In this document: in pieces, positions 30,992 to 42,277 of the stretch
Layout of the letters: the number at the start of each line of letters is the position of its first letter
Position numbering within the stretch: the first letter of the stretch is position 1
Assembly: GCF_000179035.2 (NCBI RefSeq)
Contig: NC_015155.1
Coordinates: forward strand, 372,001-436,000
Direction of reading: 5' to 3'
DNA: 64,000 nt
Source of the DNA: Mycoplasma suis str. Illinois
GTDB taxonomy: Bacteria > Bacillota_I > Bacilli_A > Mycoplasmatales > Mycoplasmoidaceae
The notes under the pieces: generated by a model
Database searches by the model: none
What the model was told of the DNA's origin: nothing
Seen by the model: only the letters and a program-made list of their open reading frames with translations
Program-made: the position numbers and the translations under genes

Positions 30992-32809
30992 TTATTTAGT
31001 CTTTACTAGACTATCATTTTTAGCATTTCTTCCCACTAGGATGATTGTAGAGGGAGGAATACTTTCATTTATTGGTTCGCAGAAATTTTCATCTGGATCC
31101 CAACTGTGATTATTTCCACTTCCATTAGTGATTCTTCTTTGAACTCTTTGTGAGAATAAGTCAAAAGAAAAAGTTTCCATTAAACCTAATTTTTCTGAAT
31201 AACACTTAGATGATAAAGGTTTATCTGCCACAACTCCAGCAACAATTTCGAAAGATACTAATTGTTTTTCTTCTGCAGCTTGAGAGGGAGAAGAGGAGGG
31301 AGAACCTCCTCCCCCTCCCCCTCCTCCTCCACTATTATCAGAAACTTGAGAAGTTTGTTCACTTTGATTTTTTTGTGTAGATTCAAGTAATTGAATTTGA
31401 TCTCCTACTTGATAATTTCAAAACTTGTTATTTGTGCCAACTAAGTAATATTCTTCACTACCTCATGTAAAAATTCCTGTAACAAGATTTGAGAGAAGAT
31501 TTCCTCATGAATTTTTATTTTCATCATTTTTGTTTAATTCTGAATATTTTTTCTCATCTAATTTGTACATCAATCTCATATCTAAACCAGAAAGATCTGC
31601 TCCTTTTTCAGTTACTGGAATTAGAGGGAATCTCCAAATTCCATTAACTCCTACTTTTTCCTCAAATTTTTGTTGTGGCTGGTTTGGTAATTTTTTCTTT
31701 CTTTCTTCGTTAGTTGAGTTTTTTAATTCATAAACCTTTCTAGGCTCTTCTTCTTTTTTACCTTGATTTTGAGTCCCTTCAGCCTTTTTTCCTTGGTTAG
31801 GGGTTCCCTCCGATTTTTTACCCTGATTAGATGAACCTTCTGCTTGTTGAGCTATTTGCAATTGTTGTTGAGCTTTACTTTTCTTAACCAACAATAGAGA
31901 TGCAGGGAAAGCTGAATTTTTAAATTCAAAATCAACATCTTGGGATTTATCTCCCATTAAAGGGGCTTTTAGTTGGAGTGTTGTAATTTTTTCATGATAT
32001 TGATTTTCAGAGTATTTGTTAACATTATTTGGTTTTTTAGCTAACTCAATTTTTATCATTGAGTTAGCCTTTGTGATTTTACTTTTATCTAGTTTTAGGA
32101 GATAAAAAGCTCCTTTTTGATAATCATCATTATTTTTTAGTTCAAGATTTTTTAATTGTTGTCCTCTTGTATTTATTTGAGAAATGTCGAAAACTTGAGG
32201 ACCTAAATTAGATTTTTTCTGTTGAGATTGTGGGATTGATGAAGATGATGAAGAAGTTGAGGAGGATGAAGAGGAACCACTACTTACTCGAGAAACTTGC
32301 AAAGTTTGTTGTTGTGGATTTTGATCCTCCTTATTTAATGGGAAAATCTTATAGATTTTGCAATTTGGGTCATATTCCATTGTTACGTCTTTTATTCCAG
32401 TTCCACTATCTGCTCTTGAATATTCAAAATATCTGCATCAATACTTTTTTTCCCCAAAAATTTGTTTACTTTTTAAGTTTTCTTCCCTTTTTTTCTTGAT
32501 TTCTTCCAATTTACTCTTAACTTGACTTCCCTGCTCCTGTACTTGAGACTCCTGTTGTTGCTGCTGTTGTTCTTGTTGCTTGGCCTGTTGAAGTTGCTTA
32601 GCAACTTCTTCAGCCTTAGTAATGATATCTTCCGGAATGTGTGGTATTCCAGTATCGAATAAATCTTCAACTGCCTGAACTAGAAAGAATTCTCCATCAA
32701 AAGTCATGATGGAGGTATAGTAAGTATTTAAAAGATGAGTTCCTATACCAGCTCCACTAGGAGCTAGTAAGAGAGAGGCAGCTAATTTAGCTCCCCTTCA
32801 GAGAGCCAA
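30992..32809 (-). CDS. large exported low-complexity protein
   Basis: 605 residues. TTG start; N-terminal hydrophobic segment (KLAASLLLAPSGAGIGTHLL) as signal/anchor. Body contains a Gln-rich run (residues about 55-75), a Ser-rich run, three tandem 10-residue repeats of the form EGxxNQGKKx, and a run of nine Gly. Several Trp are TGA. No enzymatic motif. This architecture is typical of haemoplasma-specific surface proteins; host-interaction function is inference. Its repeat is shared with the following small gene. Confidence 0.8.
31755..31840. repeat. tandem 30-bp repeat in the exported protein gene
   Basis: Three near-identical 10-codon units (EGSSNQGKKS, EGTPNQGKKA, EGTQNQGKKE). A fourth copy is at about 30737-30766 in the neighbouring gene. 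Confidence 0.85.
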
Positions 32810-32843
32810 TTTAGTTGGTTATCTCTTTAAACTAGAGAGTTCT

Positions 32844-34589
32844 TTATAGAAGAATATTATTTTCTTCTAAGAACTTGGTAGTTAATCTAACTATTTCTTC
32901 TTCTGTAGAAAGTTCTAGAGCTTTTTCAGCCAACTTTTGAATTTCACTGAAGTGAACATTATTAAGAACTCTCTTAATAATTGGGATTGAAGGAGCTGAC
33001 ATTGAAAGAGTTTCAATTCCCAAACCTACTAGAAGAATAGCTGAATGAGCTGAACTAGCCATTTCACCACACACACTCACATCTATTCCAGCTTCCTTAG
33101 CTGACTTAGCAACCATACCAATTAATTTCAGAATAGCTGGGGAATTAGGTTGGTAAAGGAAATTAATATTTTCGGACATTCTGTCCACAGCATTTGTGTA
33201 TTGGATTAAGTCATTCGAGCCAATAGAAAAGAAGTCAGCTACTTTAGCTAACTTATCTGAAATAAGTGCAGCTGAAGGAACTTCAATCATTAATCCTACA
33301 GGAATATCTGAAGGAATAGGATATCCTTCAGATTCAAGTTGAATTTTTACCTGTTCAACTAGATATTTAGCTTCCATAAATTCTTCAAATGTAGTTATCA
33401 TTGGGAACATAATTTTTATTTTTCCTTCACAACTAGCTCTAAGGATAGCTCTTAATTGAGTTATGAAAGAATCTTTTTCTTTCAAACTCATTCTTATAGC
33501 TCTATAACCAAGGAATGGGTTAGCTTCCTTAGGGAATGTGTAGTAATTTAATGTTTTATCTCCCCCTATATCTAGTGTTCTTATAGTTAAGGTTTCATTT
33601 TCACTTAACTCAGTAAGAGTAGTCTTATAAGCTTCATACTGAGTTTCTTCTGAAGGTCATTCAGGACTCTTCATATAAAGAAACTCGGTTCTAAATAAAC
33701 CTACTCCTCTTCCTCCGAACTCTCTAACTTTTTTCATATCAGAAGGTTGACCAATATTTCCTAATATTTTTATTTCCTTTCCATCAAGTGTTTGGCACTT
33801 CTTAGTCTTATATTCTTCCCATATTTTCTTAGTTTCTTCAAATTTCTTCTCTCTTTCTCGGAATTCCTTTAGAAGTGGATCTTCTTCTGAAGAGAAGCCA
33901 TGATACACAAATCCTGTTTGTGTATCTAGAGCTATTATTTCTCCATTTTCTACTTGAGAAGTAATATTTTGGGCTGAAACTATAGCTGGGAATCCCATAG
34001 TTTTAGCCATAATAGCTGAGTGACTTGTTACTCCTCCAACTTCAGTAACAAACCCCTTAATAAATTTCTTATTTAGTAGTGATGTTTCGCTAGGAGTCAA
34101 GTCATTAGCAAGTACTATACATTCACTATCTATTTCACTTAAATTACTTCGTTCTACATTCAAGACTATTGTTAATAGTCTTTCTTTCAAGTCTCTCATG
34201 TCTGCAGCTCTTTCTCGGAAGTATCTATCTTCCATATTTTCAAAAATATTTACATATTTGTCATAAGCTGTTTTAATTGCTCACGCAAGTGAGCAATTCT
34301 CTTCATAAAGAATATTCTTTATTTCTTCTCTTATTTCTTCATCTTTCATTAATTCTTTGTGAGCTCTAAAAATATCTGCTTTTTCCTCGGAGATATTTTT
34401 AGAAGCTAATTCAATTAAATTGTCAATTTGCTTAATAGCTTTTTCTTCCACACTTTGGAAGTAGTAGTATTCATTTTCAGGACTAGTATCAGATTCTTTC
34501 TTGAATACTAACTCTTCTTTCTTGAATATGTAAGCCTTACCTACAACTACCCCTTCCCCAATTCCTAATCCTTTGATAAATTTAGACAT
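32844..34589 (-). CDS. ptsI: PTS enzyme I (phosphoenolpyruvate-protein phosphotransferase)
   Basis: 581 residues. Phospho-His domain TEVGGVTSHSAIMAKTMG; PEP-binding domain GLFRTEFLYMK, IMFPMITTFEEF, VGLMIEVPSAAL, FSIGSNDLIQYT and active-site Cys in VSVCGEMAS. Phosphorylates HPr (ptsH at 3267). A gatacacaaa/tttgtgtatc 10-bp hairpin is at 33902-33926. Confidence 0.97.
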
Positions 34590-34608
34590 CTATATTAATT
34601 TAAATAAA

Positions 34609-36210
34609 TTAACTTTTATTTTCTTCTAATATTTCTTTTTCTGGGGAAGGGAAATATTTTTCCATTCACTGAGAAATATTAGAAGAAATGATATTGCTTA
34701 TATCTTTTACTTCTACTTCTTTTCCATATTGTTTTTTAATTCTTCCAATTAAAAAAGAAGTAAGTCTGTCTGGTCTATCGGCCAATTTGTGTAATTCTTG
34801 ATTTTGTTCTGAAAGAACAGACTCACAGAAACCAATAATTTCTTGTTTCTCTATTTTTGGAGAATCCAAATAGTAAGTTACAACTGACTTAATATTTGGA
34901 TTATTTCCTATTAATTTTTTGCAACTTTCTCTGATCTTTAAGTTATTGAATTTAAAGTCTCTCCCAAATTCTTTTAATTTAAGGGCTTTAAGTAATTGAT
35001 TTAGAAAATCTATTAAATTCTTTACTTTTGAGATTTTTCCTCCAACGGAGTTAAAAATCTTTAAAGCAAAGAAAGCATTAGATCACTCACCTAATACTTC
35101 CCTTACTTGAAGGCAACTTCTAAAGAATTCATAATTATCAATTATTTCTTCTTGTTCTCTAGAAGCTAATGAGCTTTCCTGTATGGATTCAAATAGTGAA
35201 ACAAGTTTGTGAGACTCACAATCTTTAGTTATTTTCTTTATCTCTTTATCACTTAACTTAATTGTTGGAATACAACTTTCAGGAACAAGTAGATAATCTT
35301 CACTACTTGTTTTCTTTCTCATAACAATTAGTTCAGCTTTTTTGTCATCTCACTTAAATGTTTTGTCTTCAAATAAATCTCTATCTTTATTTTTTATTTG
35401 CTCCAAGAAATATTCTTGGACTGCAGGAATAGCGTCGGCTATCGCTCTAAGAGAAGCTAAATTTTTCACTTCTGCTCTTCCAGTTAATGGTTTATTTTTA
35501 TCTCCCTCAAGTGAAATATTTAAGTCAACTCTGAAATTACCATGTTCCATTTCAGCTTTAGAGATATTTAAGTAGAAAAGAAGGAATCTTATTCACTTAA
35601 TACACTCTAGAACTTCCTCGGAAGTTCTAAGTTCCGGTTCAGTTGCAATTTCAACTAGTGGATTACCTAATCTTTCTGGAAGAAGAATGTGCACATTTTC
35701 TTCTTCTCCTTCTCCATGTGCTGCAGTATCTTCCTCTAGGGATACTGCAGAAATTCCTATTTTCTTAATTGATTTAGGTAAAAAAACATATCCCTTTTTA
35801 GCGAAGGGATTTTGTTTTTGAGTTATTTGATATCCCTTAGGAAGATCGAAGTAGAAATATGATTTTCTGACAAATTCAATTTCTGAAGGAATTTCTACAT
35901 TCAAAGCTTTTGAAAGCTTTAGAACTAATCTAATTGCCTCAGTATTTATTTGAGGTAATGTTCCTAAAAGTCCGAGAGAAGTAAATGAAGAAGAAGTTAC
36001 TGGAATATTTACAAAAGCTTTCCTTTCAGTAAGAAGAGTTGCATGAATTTCTAATCCCATCTTTAACCTAAAGCTAACTTTGGGAGTAGCTTTAGGTTTC
36101 TTAACAGTATTAGAAGAGGTAGTGGAAGAAGTTACAGCAGGAATATCTTTACTACTAGAAGAAGTCTTAGTAGACTTAGTAGTTCTTTTACTTTTAGAAG
36201 TTAAAGACAC
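34609..36210 (-). CDS. gatB: Asp-tRNA(Asn)/Glu-tRNA(Gln) amidotransferase subunit B
   Basis: 533 residues. After a Ser/Thr/Lys-rich N-terminal extension of about 45 residues: MGLEIHATLLT, FYFDLPKGYQITQ, AVSLEEDTAAH, GNPLVEIATEPEL, FRVDLNISL, and a C-terminal tail domain. Part of GatCAB, needed because the organism lacks GlnRS in this lineage (family knowledge). Reads through several TGA; 8 bases after gatA. Confidence 0.94.
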
Positions 36211-36217
36211 TTAACTT

Positions 36218-37786
36218 CTAAATAATTCCACTTTTTTCTAGAAAAGATACTACAGAGAGAAGATATTTATCTTCTCTGTAATTAGAAATTAAGTGAAGCC
36301 CCATAAATACCTTAGAAGAATCTAACTTTGATTTATAGTGAAGTCAAGGTATAGAAATAGCTGGAAGCCCGCAGAAGTTAGCTAATAGAACTAGTGACTG
36401 AAAACTATCTTTGAAATAAATAGGAGAATAAGTTTTTGAAAGAGGAGCTATATCTTCTGTTGTGGGAGAAATAATTATTTCTCCCCTAGAAAGTAATTCA
36501 GAAAGTCTCTTCTTATAAAGAGAAATTATTTTTCTAGCCTTTTTATATATATTTACTCTATTATCTCCATATAAAAAGAAGAAACCTAGTAAGTGTCTTC
36601 TTTTTACTTCTGAGCCCATTTTGGCTCTAATTTTCTCACTATCATAGGAATAGTAGGTACTTACTTTTAGTAGTTTTAATCTACTATCTTCTTCTTGCTT
36701 TTTCTTTTTAGATATATTGTCTTCATAATAATCACCCCTAATTCAGGGGTTGACTATCCCACTTAGAGATAAATAATGAGTAACTAACTCACTAAATGCA
36801 ACAATCTTATATATAAGTTCTGTTAAATAGATTGGAGGTCAATCTATTGTTGAAACTGAAACAGTTGTATTTGGGGCAAATCTAAGTCTTCCAAGTAATC
36901 TTTGAAATTCTTTTCTTATTTTCTTTTCCCTCTTATTAAAAGGTCTATTTCCAGCCTCAGAAGCTTCCTTAATGGCTACAAAAGTAATTTTTTTTATATT
37001 TTTGTGATTTTTAGGAAGCTTTTCTAAAGCTTCCAGAGGATTCTTTATATTTAGTGGATAATATGATTTTTTTACTGTCTTTATTGTTGTTAAGTCTGCC
37101 GGATCAGGAGCAGAAATAACACTAAGAACTTTAGCTATTGTCTCTACAGAATGAGCCATTATAGAGGGGGTATCTAATAATGTGCAGAGAGGGAGAATTC
37201 CCTCTCTAGAAACTAATCCAAATGATGGTTTGAATCCATATAAAGAGTTATAGGAAGCTGGAACTCTAGCCGATCCTCCTGTATCAGTAACAATTGAAAA
37301 GTCAATTAATTTTTTAGAAAGAAGATAAGCTGATCCTGAACTTGATCCTCCTATAACTCTCTTTGGAGAGAGTGGTTGAGTAATTCTACCTTTATGCCCA
37401 AAGACTCCTGCAGCTCCCATCCCAAATTCATCTAGAGATGAAGTTATTAAGTGAATAGCTTTTGTTTTTGACAAAAGCTCATGAATGGTAGAAGATTTTG
37501 GGGGATAATGATCTGGATTTACTAGTGCACTGGAAGAGCCAGTGCACTGACTATCTTTTATATATATTGAATTCTTTAGAGAGTAAGTTAGATAGTTTAT
37601 TGAGGGAGAATTCGAATGAAAAAGAGTATTAAAAAATCTAGATCACTTTGTGGACTTTAAAGTTTTTGATACTAATTTTTTTCAATCAGAAGGACCTTCA
37701 ATTGCCTCATCAGGAATTGAGGATAGTAATTTCCAGTCATAACCTCAAAGGATTCTCCAGAGTTTACTTTCTCTTCTTTGTTTTAT
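36218..37786 (-). CDS. gatA: Asp-tRNA(Asn)/Glu-tRNA(Gln) amidotransferase subunit A
   Basis: About 522 residues. Amidase triad present: Lys in YIKDSQCTGSS, Ser in GGSSSGSAYL and Ser in TDTGGSARVPAS; SSLDEFGMGAAG precedes. Releases ammonia from Gln. The catalytic Lys lies far upstream of the first TTG (37474), yet the frame from the stop at 37801 to there has no ATG, GTG, TTG or CTG. ATA at 37786-37784 is my best start; ATC or ATT inside are alternatives. Contains a 22-base perfect palindrome and a 10-bp hairpin. Confidence 0.9.
36464..36485. repeat. 22-base perfect palindrome in gatA
   Basis: 36464-36474 (GGGAGAAATAA) is directly followed by its exact reverse complement 36475-36485. Confidence 0.97.
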
Positions 37787-37892
37787 TTTGGTGTTTTTTT
37801 AGACTTTTTTAAAAACTTGAAAAACTAAATCTAGCGAAGCACTCTAAAGTACTAAAAAATAATTAAAAGTGAAAGAAACTTCTTTAAAGTTT

Positions 37893-38156
37893 CTAAATCT
37901 TTTTTCCTAAAAACTTATCTAATTCATCTAGTGTTAGTTCTTCATGAGAGTGAAAATCTTTAGCTACTTCATCATTAATGGGCATATTGTAGATATCTAA
38001 AAGATCGTTTTGCATGGATTCAATTAATTTAACTGTGTCATTAATCTCTTCTTCACTTGCGGAAAGTTGAAGAGATTCAGATCCCTTTATAAGTATTTCT
38101 CTTATCTTTTTAGGGTCTAAGAAAAGAGGGGAACCTTTCCCCCTCTCCTCTGACAA
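37893..38156 (-). CDS. gatC: amidotransferase subunit GatC
   Basis: 87 residues. EEEINDTVKLIESMQNDLLDIYNMPI and the Leu/Asp-rich end fit the small GatC belt subunit. Lies upstream of gatA and gatB in order C-A-B, the common operon layout. Confidence 0.85.
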   Translation of the reverse strand: MSEERGKGSPLFLDPKKIREILIKGSESLQLSASEEEINDTVKLIESMQNDLLDIYNMPINDEVAKDFHSHEELTLDELDKFLGKKI

Positions 38157-38184
38157 ACTAGTACATTAACTTAAAGTTTTCTAA

Positions 38185-38493
38185 CTAAAAGTTAAATGTG
38201 AAGATGTCTTTAACTTGTCCGGAAACAAATTCCTTAAACTTCTTTGAAGCTTTCAATCTTGGAACTTCTTTTTCAGGAATATCAATCTTTGCCTTAGTTT
38301 GAGGATTAATACCTGTTCTTGCAGATCTTTTTACAACTTCAAAAGAACCAAATTCAAGAACATTAACTTTTCCTTCCTTCTTTAGGTTTTCAAGAATTAG
38401 ATATTGATATTCTCTTAAAACACTAGCAACATTATTTTGAGTGCAACCACACTTATCCGCTAGGTGCTTTATTAATTCGTCTTTCTTCAACAT
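38185..38493 (-). CDS. HU-family DNA-binding protein (copy 1)
   Basis: 102 residues. N-terminal helices KDELIKHLADKCGCTQNNVASVL, then NVLEFGSFEVVKRSARTGINPQT, where the beta-arm has the RxGxNPxT motif. The tip continues KAKIDIPEKEVPRLKASKKF. Nucleoid protein. Tandem with a second HU-like gene 10 bases away. Confidence 0.93.
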   Translation of the reverse strand: MLKKDELIKHLADKCGCTQNNVASVLREYQYLILENLKKEGKVNVLEFGSFEVVKRSARTGINPQTKAKIDIPEKEVPRLKASKKFKEFVSGQVKDIFTFNF

Positions 38494-38503
38494 TAGAACT
38501 TAA

Positions 38504-38803
38504 CTATTTCTTAGCAGCTGGCAACTTACTTTCAGAAGCAGCTTCCTTTAGTTTCTTTGAGAAAGAAAACTTAGCAACATTAGCTGCTGGAATAACCATA
38601 GGTTCTTTTGTCATAAAGTTAACTCCTTTTCTTTCAGGTCTTCTTGAAATTTTGATTTTTCCAATTTCAAGAACATTAACTTCTCCTTGTTCTTTCATTT
38701 CTGCAATTGTAATTGCTTGGTAAGCTTTTAGAACTGAATCGATTTGATCTTTTGTCAATCCGGTTTCTCCGGAAATCTTCACTAATAATTCTAACTTTGT
38801 CAT
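38504..38803 (-). CDS. HU-family DNA-binding protein (copy 2)
   Basis: 99 residues. HU fold elements: KLELLVKISGETGLTKDQID and VNVLEIGKIKISRRPERKGVN, but the arm reads GVNFMTKEPMVIP in place of RNPxTG, so DNA bending may differ from copy 1. Ends in a basic tail (KLPAAKK). Confidence 0.9.
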   Translation of the reverse strand: MTKLELLVKISGETGLTKDQIDSVLKAYQAITIAEMKEQGEVNVLEIGKIKISRRPERKGVNFMTKEPMVIPAANVAKFSFSKKLKEAASESKLPAAKK

Positions 38804-38837
38804 TACAGAAATTATTATAGCATAAAGATTTTTTGAA

Positions 38838-40208
38838 TTATCTTTTTTTGTAATAAATCTTTAGTGGAGAGTATCTCAAATTGAAGTAATTTCTGAATTG
38901 AGTTTCCACTAATCTCATCTGTTGTGTAGTGATATTGTCAGGATTTGAGCATTGAATAATAAATGTTGGAATTGAAGACTTTACCTGAGAAATATTTTCC
39001 AGTGTAATAGTCTTCTTAGCCCCTAGTAAGAGCAAATTAGCTCTTCCTAAGAAGCTAGATAATTGTCCTGCAGGAAATAATCTAGATATCTCTGCCTGAA
39101 CAATAGACAGAGCTTTAAATACATTTTCAAGCTTCTTGGAATACATTGCACTAATAAAAATAATTGGAGCTCATGGAAGAAAGTAGAACTTCTTTCTTAC
39201 TTGAGCTTCAAATTCTTTTTGCTTTTGCTGACAGTCAGGATGGTAGCTCATTAAGTCCCACTTATTAGCTACTATGACTACAGGTAAGTTAGATTCAAAT
39301 ATTTCTTTAGCTACCTTCTCATCCAAGTGATTTATTGGTTGAGAAGGATCTATAACAAATAAAAGAATATTTGCTGCCTTTATAGCTTTTTTAGATCTGA
39401 CTCAGCAAAGATGATCTAATTCTTCATTTCTAAGTCCTTCTTTTTTCATCTTTTTTCATCCAGGACTATCTATTAATAAATAAGTTTTCCCATTATGAGA
39501 AATACTGTATTCAACTAGGTCTACAGTAGTTCCCTCTATTGGGGATACTATTATTGCATTACTTGAGAGTAATGCGTTGGCTAAAGAAGACTTACCTACA
39601 TTTACTTTTCCAACTATCCCTAACTTAACTTCAGTATCTTCTTCAATTAATTCTTCTTCTAACTCTCTTTGTTGCTTTTCGTCTCCGAGAATAAAGTTAC
39701 AAATCTTATCTATTAATTCATATATATTGATATCGTGCTCTGCAGATATCAATATAGGAGAACCAAAACCTAGAGAGTTAGCATGTTCTTTTCATCTACC
39801 TTCTTCTTTATTGGAATCTATTTTGTTAGCTGCCAGTATTACTGGACAGTTAGCATATCTATGTATTAATTTAGATAGTTTTCACTCTACTGCCCTAATT
39901 CCATCTACTTTGGAAAACATAAAGAGAATAATTGTTGATTCTTTCAATTGATTAATCAATAATTGATTAATCTCACTTTGAAAGTTTGGAGACAACTCTT
40001 CAGAGTAACCTCCACTATCAATTAGTATTACTTCATGTTGATCTTTCAACTTAGTTTTTCTCATAACTAAGTCTCTAGTGATAGACTTTCTATTCAAAAC
40101 AATAGAATGTCTATCTCCTATAAGTCTGTTAAATAATTGGGATTTACCTACATTTGTAGCACCAACTATTAGTACTTTAGGTAATTTCTTATCTCTTCTT
40201 GTTGACAT
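38838..40208 (-). CDS. der: GTPase Der (EngA)
   Basis: 456 residues, two GTPase domains in tandem: G1 VGATNVGKSQLF and VGKVNVGKSSLANAL; G3 DSGG and DSPG; G4 NKID and NKWD; then a KH-like C-terminal domain. 50S assembly factor. ATG 40208; TGA-coded Trp throughout. Confidence 0.96.
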
Positions 40209-40267
40209 TATCTAACCAGTATTTAACTCCCCCTTAAAAGGTTAAAGGGGGGATATCCCCCTAAAGA

Positions 40268-41107
40268 CTAATTGACAAATTCTTCTTTGATTTCTAAATA
40301 CTTCTCTAATTGAAGTATTAATTTACTTCTATATTTTTCCAACCTTTCCGATCTATCCCAACTGAAACTTAGTTGTCAAGAATAAAAAGTAGCTACAAAT
40401 GCAAAGTCAACTAATATTTCGGCATCTAACTTTAGAAGCTCAGCTAGTTGAACTATTTTTTCCTTAGAAAGCTGAGCTTCTTTAGCGAAATTACCATATT
40501 CTCAATAAATAGTATTTAGTCTTGCTCATTCATAATCTATGAGAACTAATTTTTCATTTCCTTCCTCATCCTCAGAGTGAATTAAGTTTTTGAGACTTAT
40601 ATCATTGTGAGTCAATACTCTCGGAAGATCTTTATGTTTTTCTATTAGCTCTTTATAGATAGGGAAATATTTTTGATATTCTTCCCTATCTTTATCTATT
40701 TTTGAGGAAAAATCAAAATGATCATGTAACTCTATATTTCCCAGTTGATCACTGGGAACTGAGTGATATTTACTTGCTAACTCAATAACTTTTTTGAGTG
40801 TTTTTTTATCAATAAATCTTGCTTTGAGCTGATCTCCTTCAACTCAGTCATAAATGGCATTTCCAGTTGACTCATCATAGTAGATTAAGTAAGGATCTTT
40901 TATTAACTTAAGTACTTCACACTCATTCTTTCTAGAAATAAGGTGATTATTTTCAGCTATTCTTACCTTAAATGTCTTTCCCTCTAGTAGGGTTATTTTG
41001 AATATTTGATTAGAAAACCCTACTAATATCTTTTTGAAACTTCTAATTTGAGATCTATATTTAGGAAAATGGTCAAGGAAAAATTTCTTTGCTATTTCCT
41101 TAGCCAT
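40268..41107 (-). CDS. choline/ethanolamine kinase-like phosphotransferase
   Basis: 279 residues. Aminoglycoside/choline kinase fold: VLTHNDISLKNLI (catalytic HxD-like loop HND) and LVLIDYEWARLNTIYWEYGN (metal-binding Asp). FSNQIFKI and TFKVRIAEN form the ATP-binding N-lobe. Likely phosphorylates choline or a related substrate for lipid or surface decoration, by family resemblance to LicA-type kinases. Sits between atpC and der, four bases after atpC. Confidence 0.8.
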
Positions 41108-41110
41108 TTC

Positions 41111-41440
41111 CTACTTAGTTATTTTTCTACATTCTTTGACTAATAACTCACAAAGATTATTAGAAGTTATTAGTCAACCTGAAGATACATAGTATTTCAG
41201 TATTTCACTAGGAGAAGGATTTTCAGTAATTTTTAATTTCACTTCTCCTTCTTTAATACGTTCAATTACTGAAGAATATCTCTTATTTATTTGCATAGCT
41301 CCATCTCGTAAATTTACGAGAATGGAGTGAGCATCTACAGTAACAAAAACCTCAGTAGGACCAATTATTCTTACTCTTAGTGGTTGATTGGGATCCAGAA
41401 CTGGATTCATTTTGAATCTCTCATGTCTAGGTCTCTCCAT
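41111..41440 (-). CDS. atpC: ATP synthase epsilon subunit, separate from the atp operon
   Basis: 109 residues. LRVRIIGPTEVFVTVDAHSI and DGAMQINKRYSSVIERIKEG match the N-terminal beta-sandwich of epsilon; YYVSSGWLITSNNLCELLVKEC matches the usual SGGFLEV..N.VTVLAD strand. The C-terminal helical hairpin is nearly absent, so inhibition by epsilon is probably lost. Lies 9 kb from atpD, followed directly by a choline-kinase-like gene. Confidence 0.8.
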
Positions 41441-41480
41441 CTTAGGGATCTGTATTTTATTAAAATTTTAAATTTTGAAG

Positions 41481-42257
41481 TTATTGTTTTTCAATATCTA
41501 ATTGAAAAACTCTCAAACTATTTTCAAATACTGTTTTCTTTACTTCAATTAATTTCAGATTTTTTCAATCTGAAATTAATCTCAAAATAGCTCTGCAAAC
41601 ACATTGATTCTGAGCCAAATAAGGAGAATCACTCTCAACTAACACTTTTTTAATATCTATTCACTTTATTAATTCCCTAAATTTAGAAAAATTCCTAAAA
41701 ACTAGTGGGGAGAATGAAATAAATCATTCTCCATCTAGTGATAGGAATTGTTTTAATTCATCCATATTTCCATCAAAAGAATGAATTATTCCCCTTAAAT
41801 TGGAATACTCTCTAAGTATTTTTAGTGCTTCACTATAAGCATTTCTTAAGTGAAGCACTAAAGGTAATTTATTTCTAATAGATAATTCAATGTATTCTCT
41901 AAATCACTTCTTTTGAATTTCCCAGTCTTCTGGGGAATTGGTTTTAAAGAAATCTAAACCAACTTCCCCAATAGCTACTATTTTTTCTCTATTCTTATTT
42001 ATCAAGTCTTGCAGACTTGACAAAACTTCTTCTTTCTTTTCTAGACTATCTAGATAAAGGGGATGAACTCCTACAGCAGCAAATACATTAGAAAACTCTC
42101 TAGATTGCTTTACTACTACACTTGATTCTGCAAGTGTAGTAGCTACATTTAAATAGAAGAAAGAAGATTCAAATAGAATTCGCTTTCTAAGCTCTAAATT
42201 ATTTTCAATATGACTAAGGTGAATGTGAGTTTCAAATACTCTATTCTCCTTAGTCAA
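41481..42257 (-). CDS. tatD: TatD family metal-dependent hydrolase
   Basis: 258 residues. Metal ligands: ETHIHLSH near the N-terminus, GEVGLDFF, LVLHLRNA, IIHSFDG and VESDSPYL. TatD/YcfH-type DNase. Two long perfect hairpins lie in its coding sequence (41821-41862, 42113-42142). Starts ATG at 42257, divergent from rbgA. Confidence 0.94.
41821..41862. repeat. 14-bp inverted repeat in tatD
   Basis: TTTAGTGCTTCACT (41821-41834) pairs with 41849-41862, loop 14 bases, no mismatch. Confidence 0.97.
42113..42142. repeat. 12-bp inverted repeat in tatD
   Basis: CTACTACACTTG (42113-42124), loop ATTCTG, CAAGTGTAGTAG (42131-42142). Confidence 0.97.
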
Positions 42258-42277
42258 TTAGAAAATAATAATTATTG

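Noticed and set aside
31280-31330. C/G-rich homopolymer-like run as a possible CRISPR or satellite
   Set aside because: It encodes nine Gly codons of the exported protein; no spacer structure.
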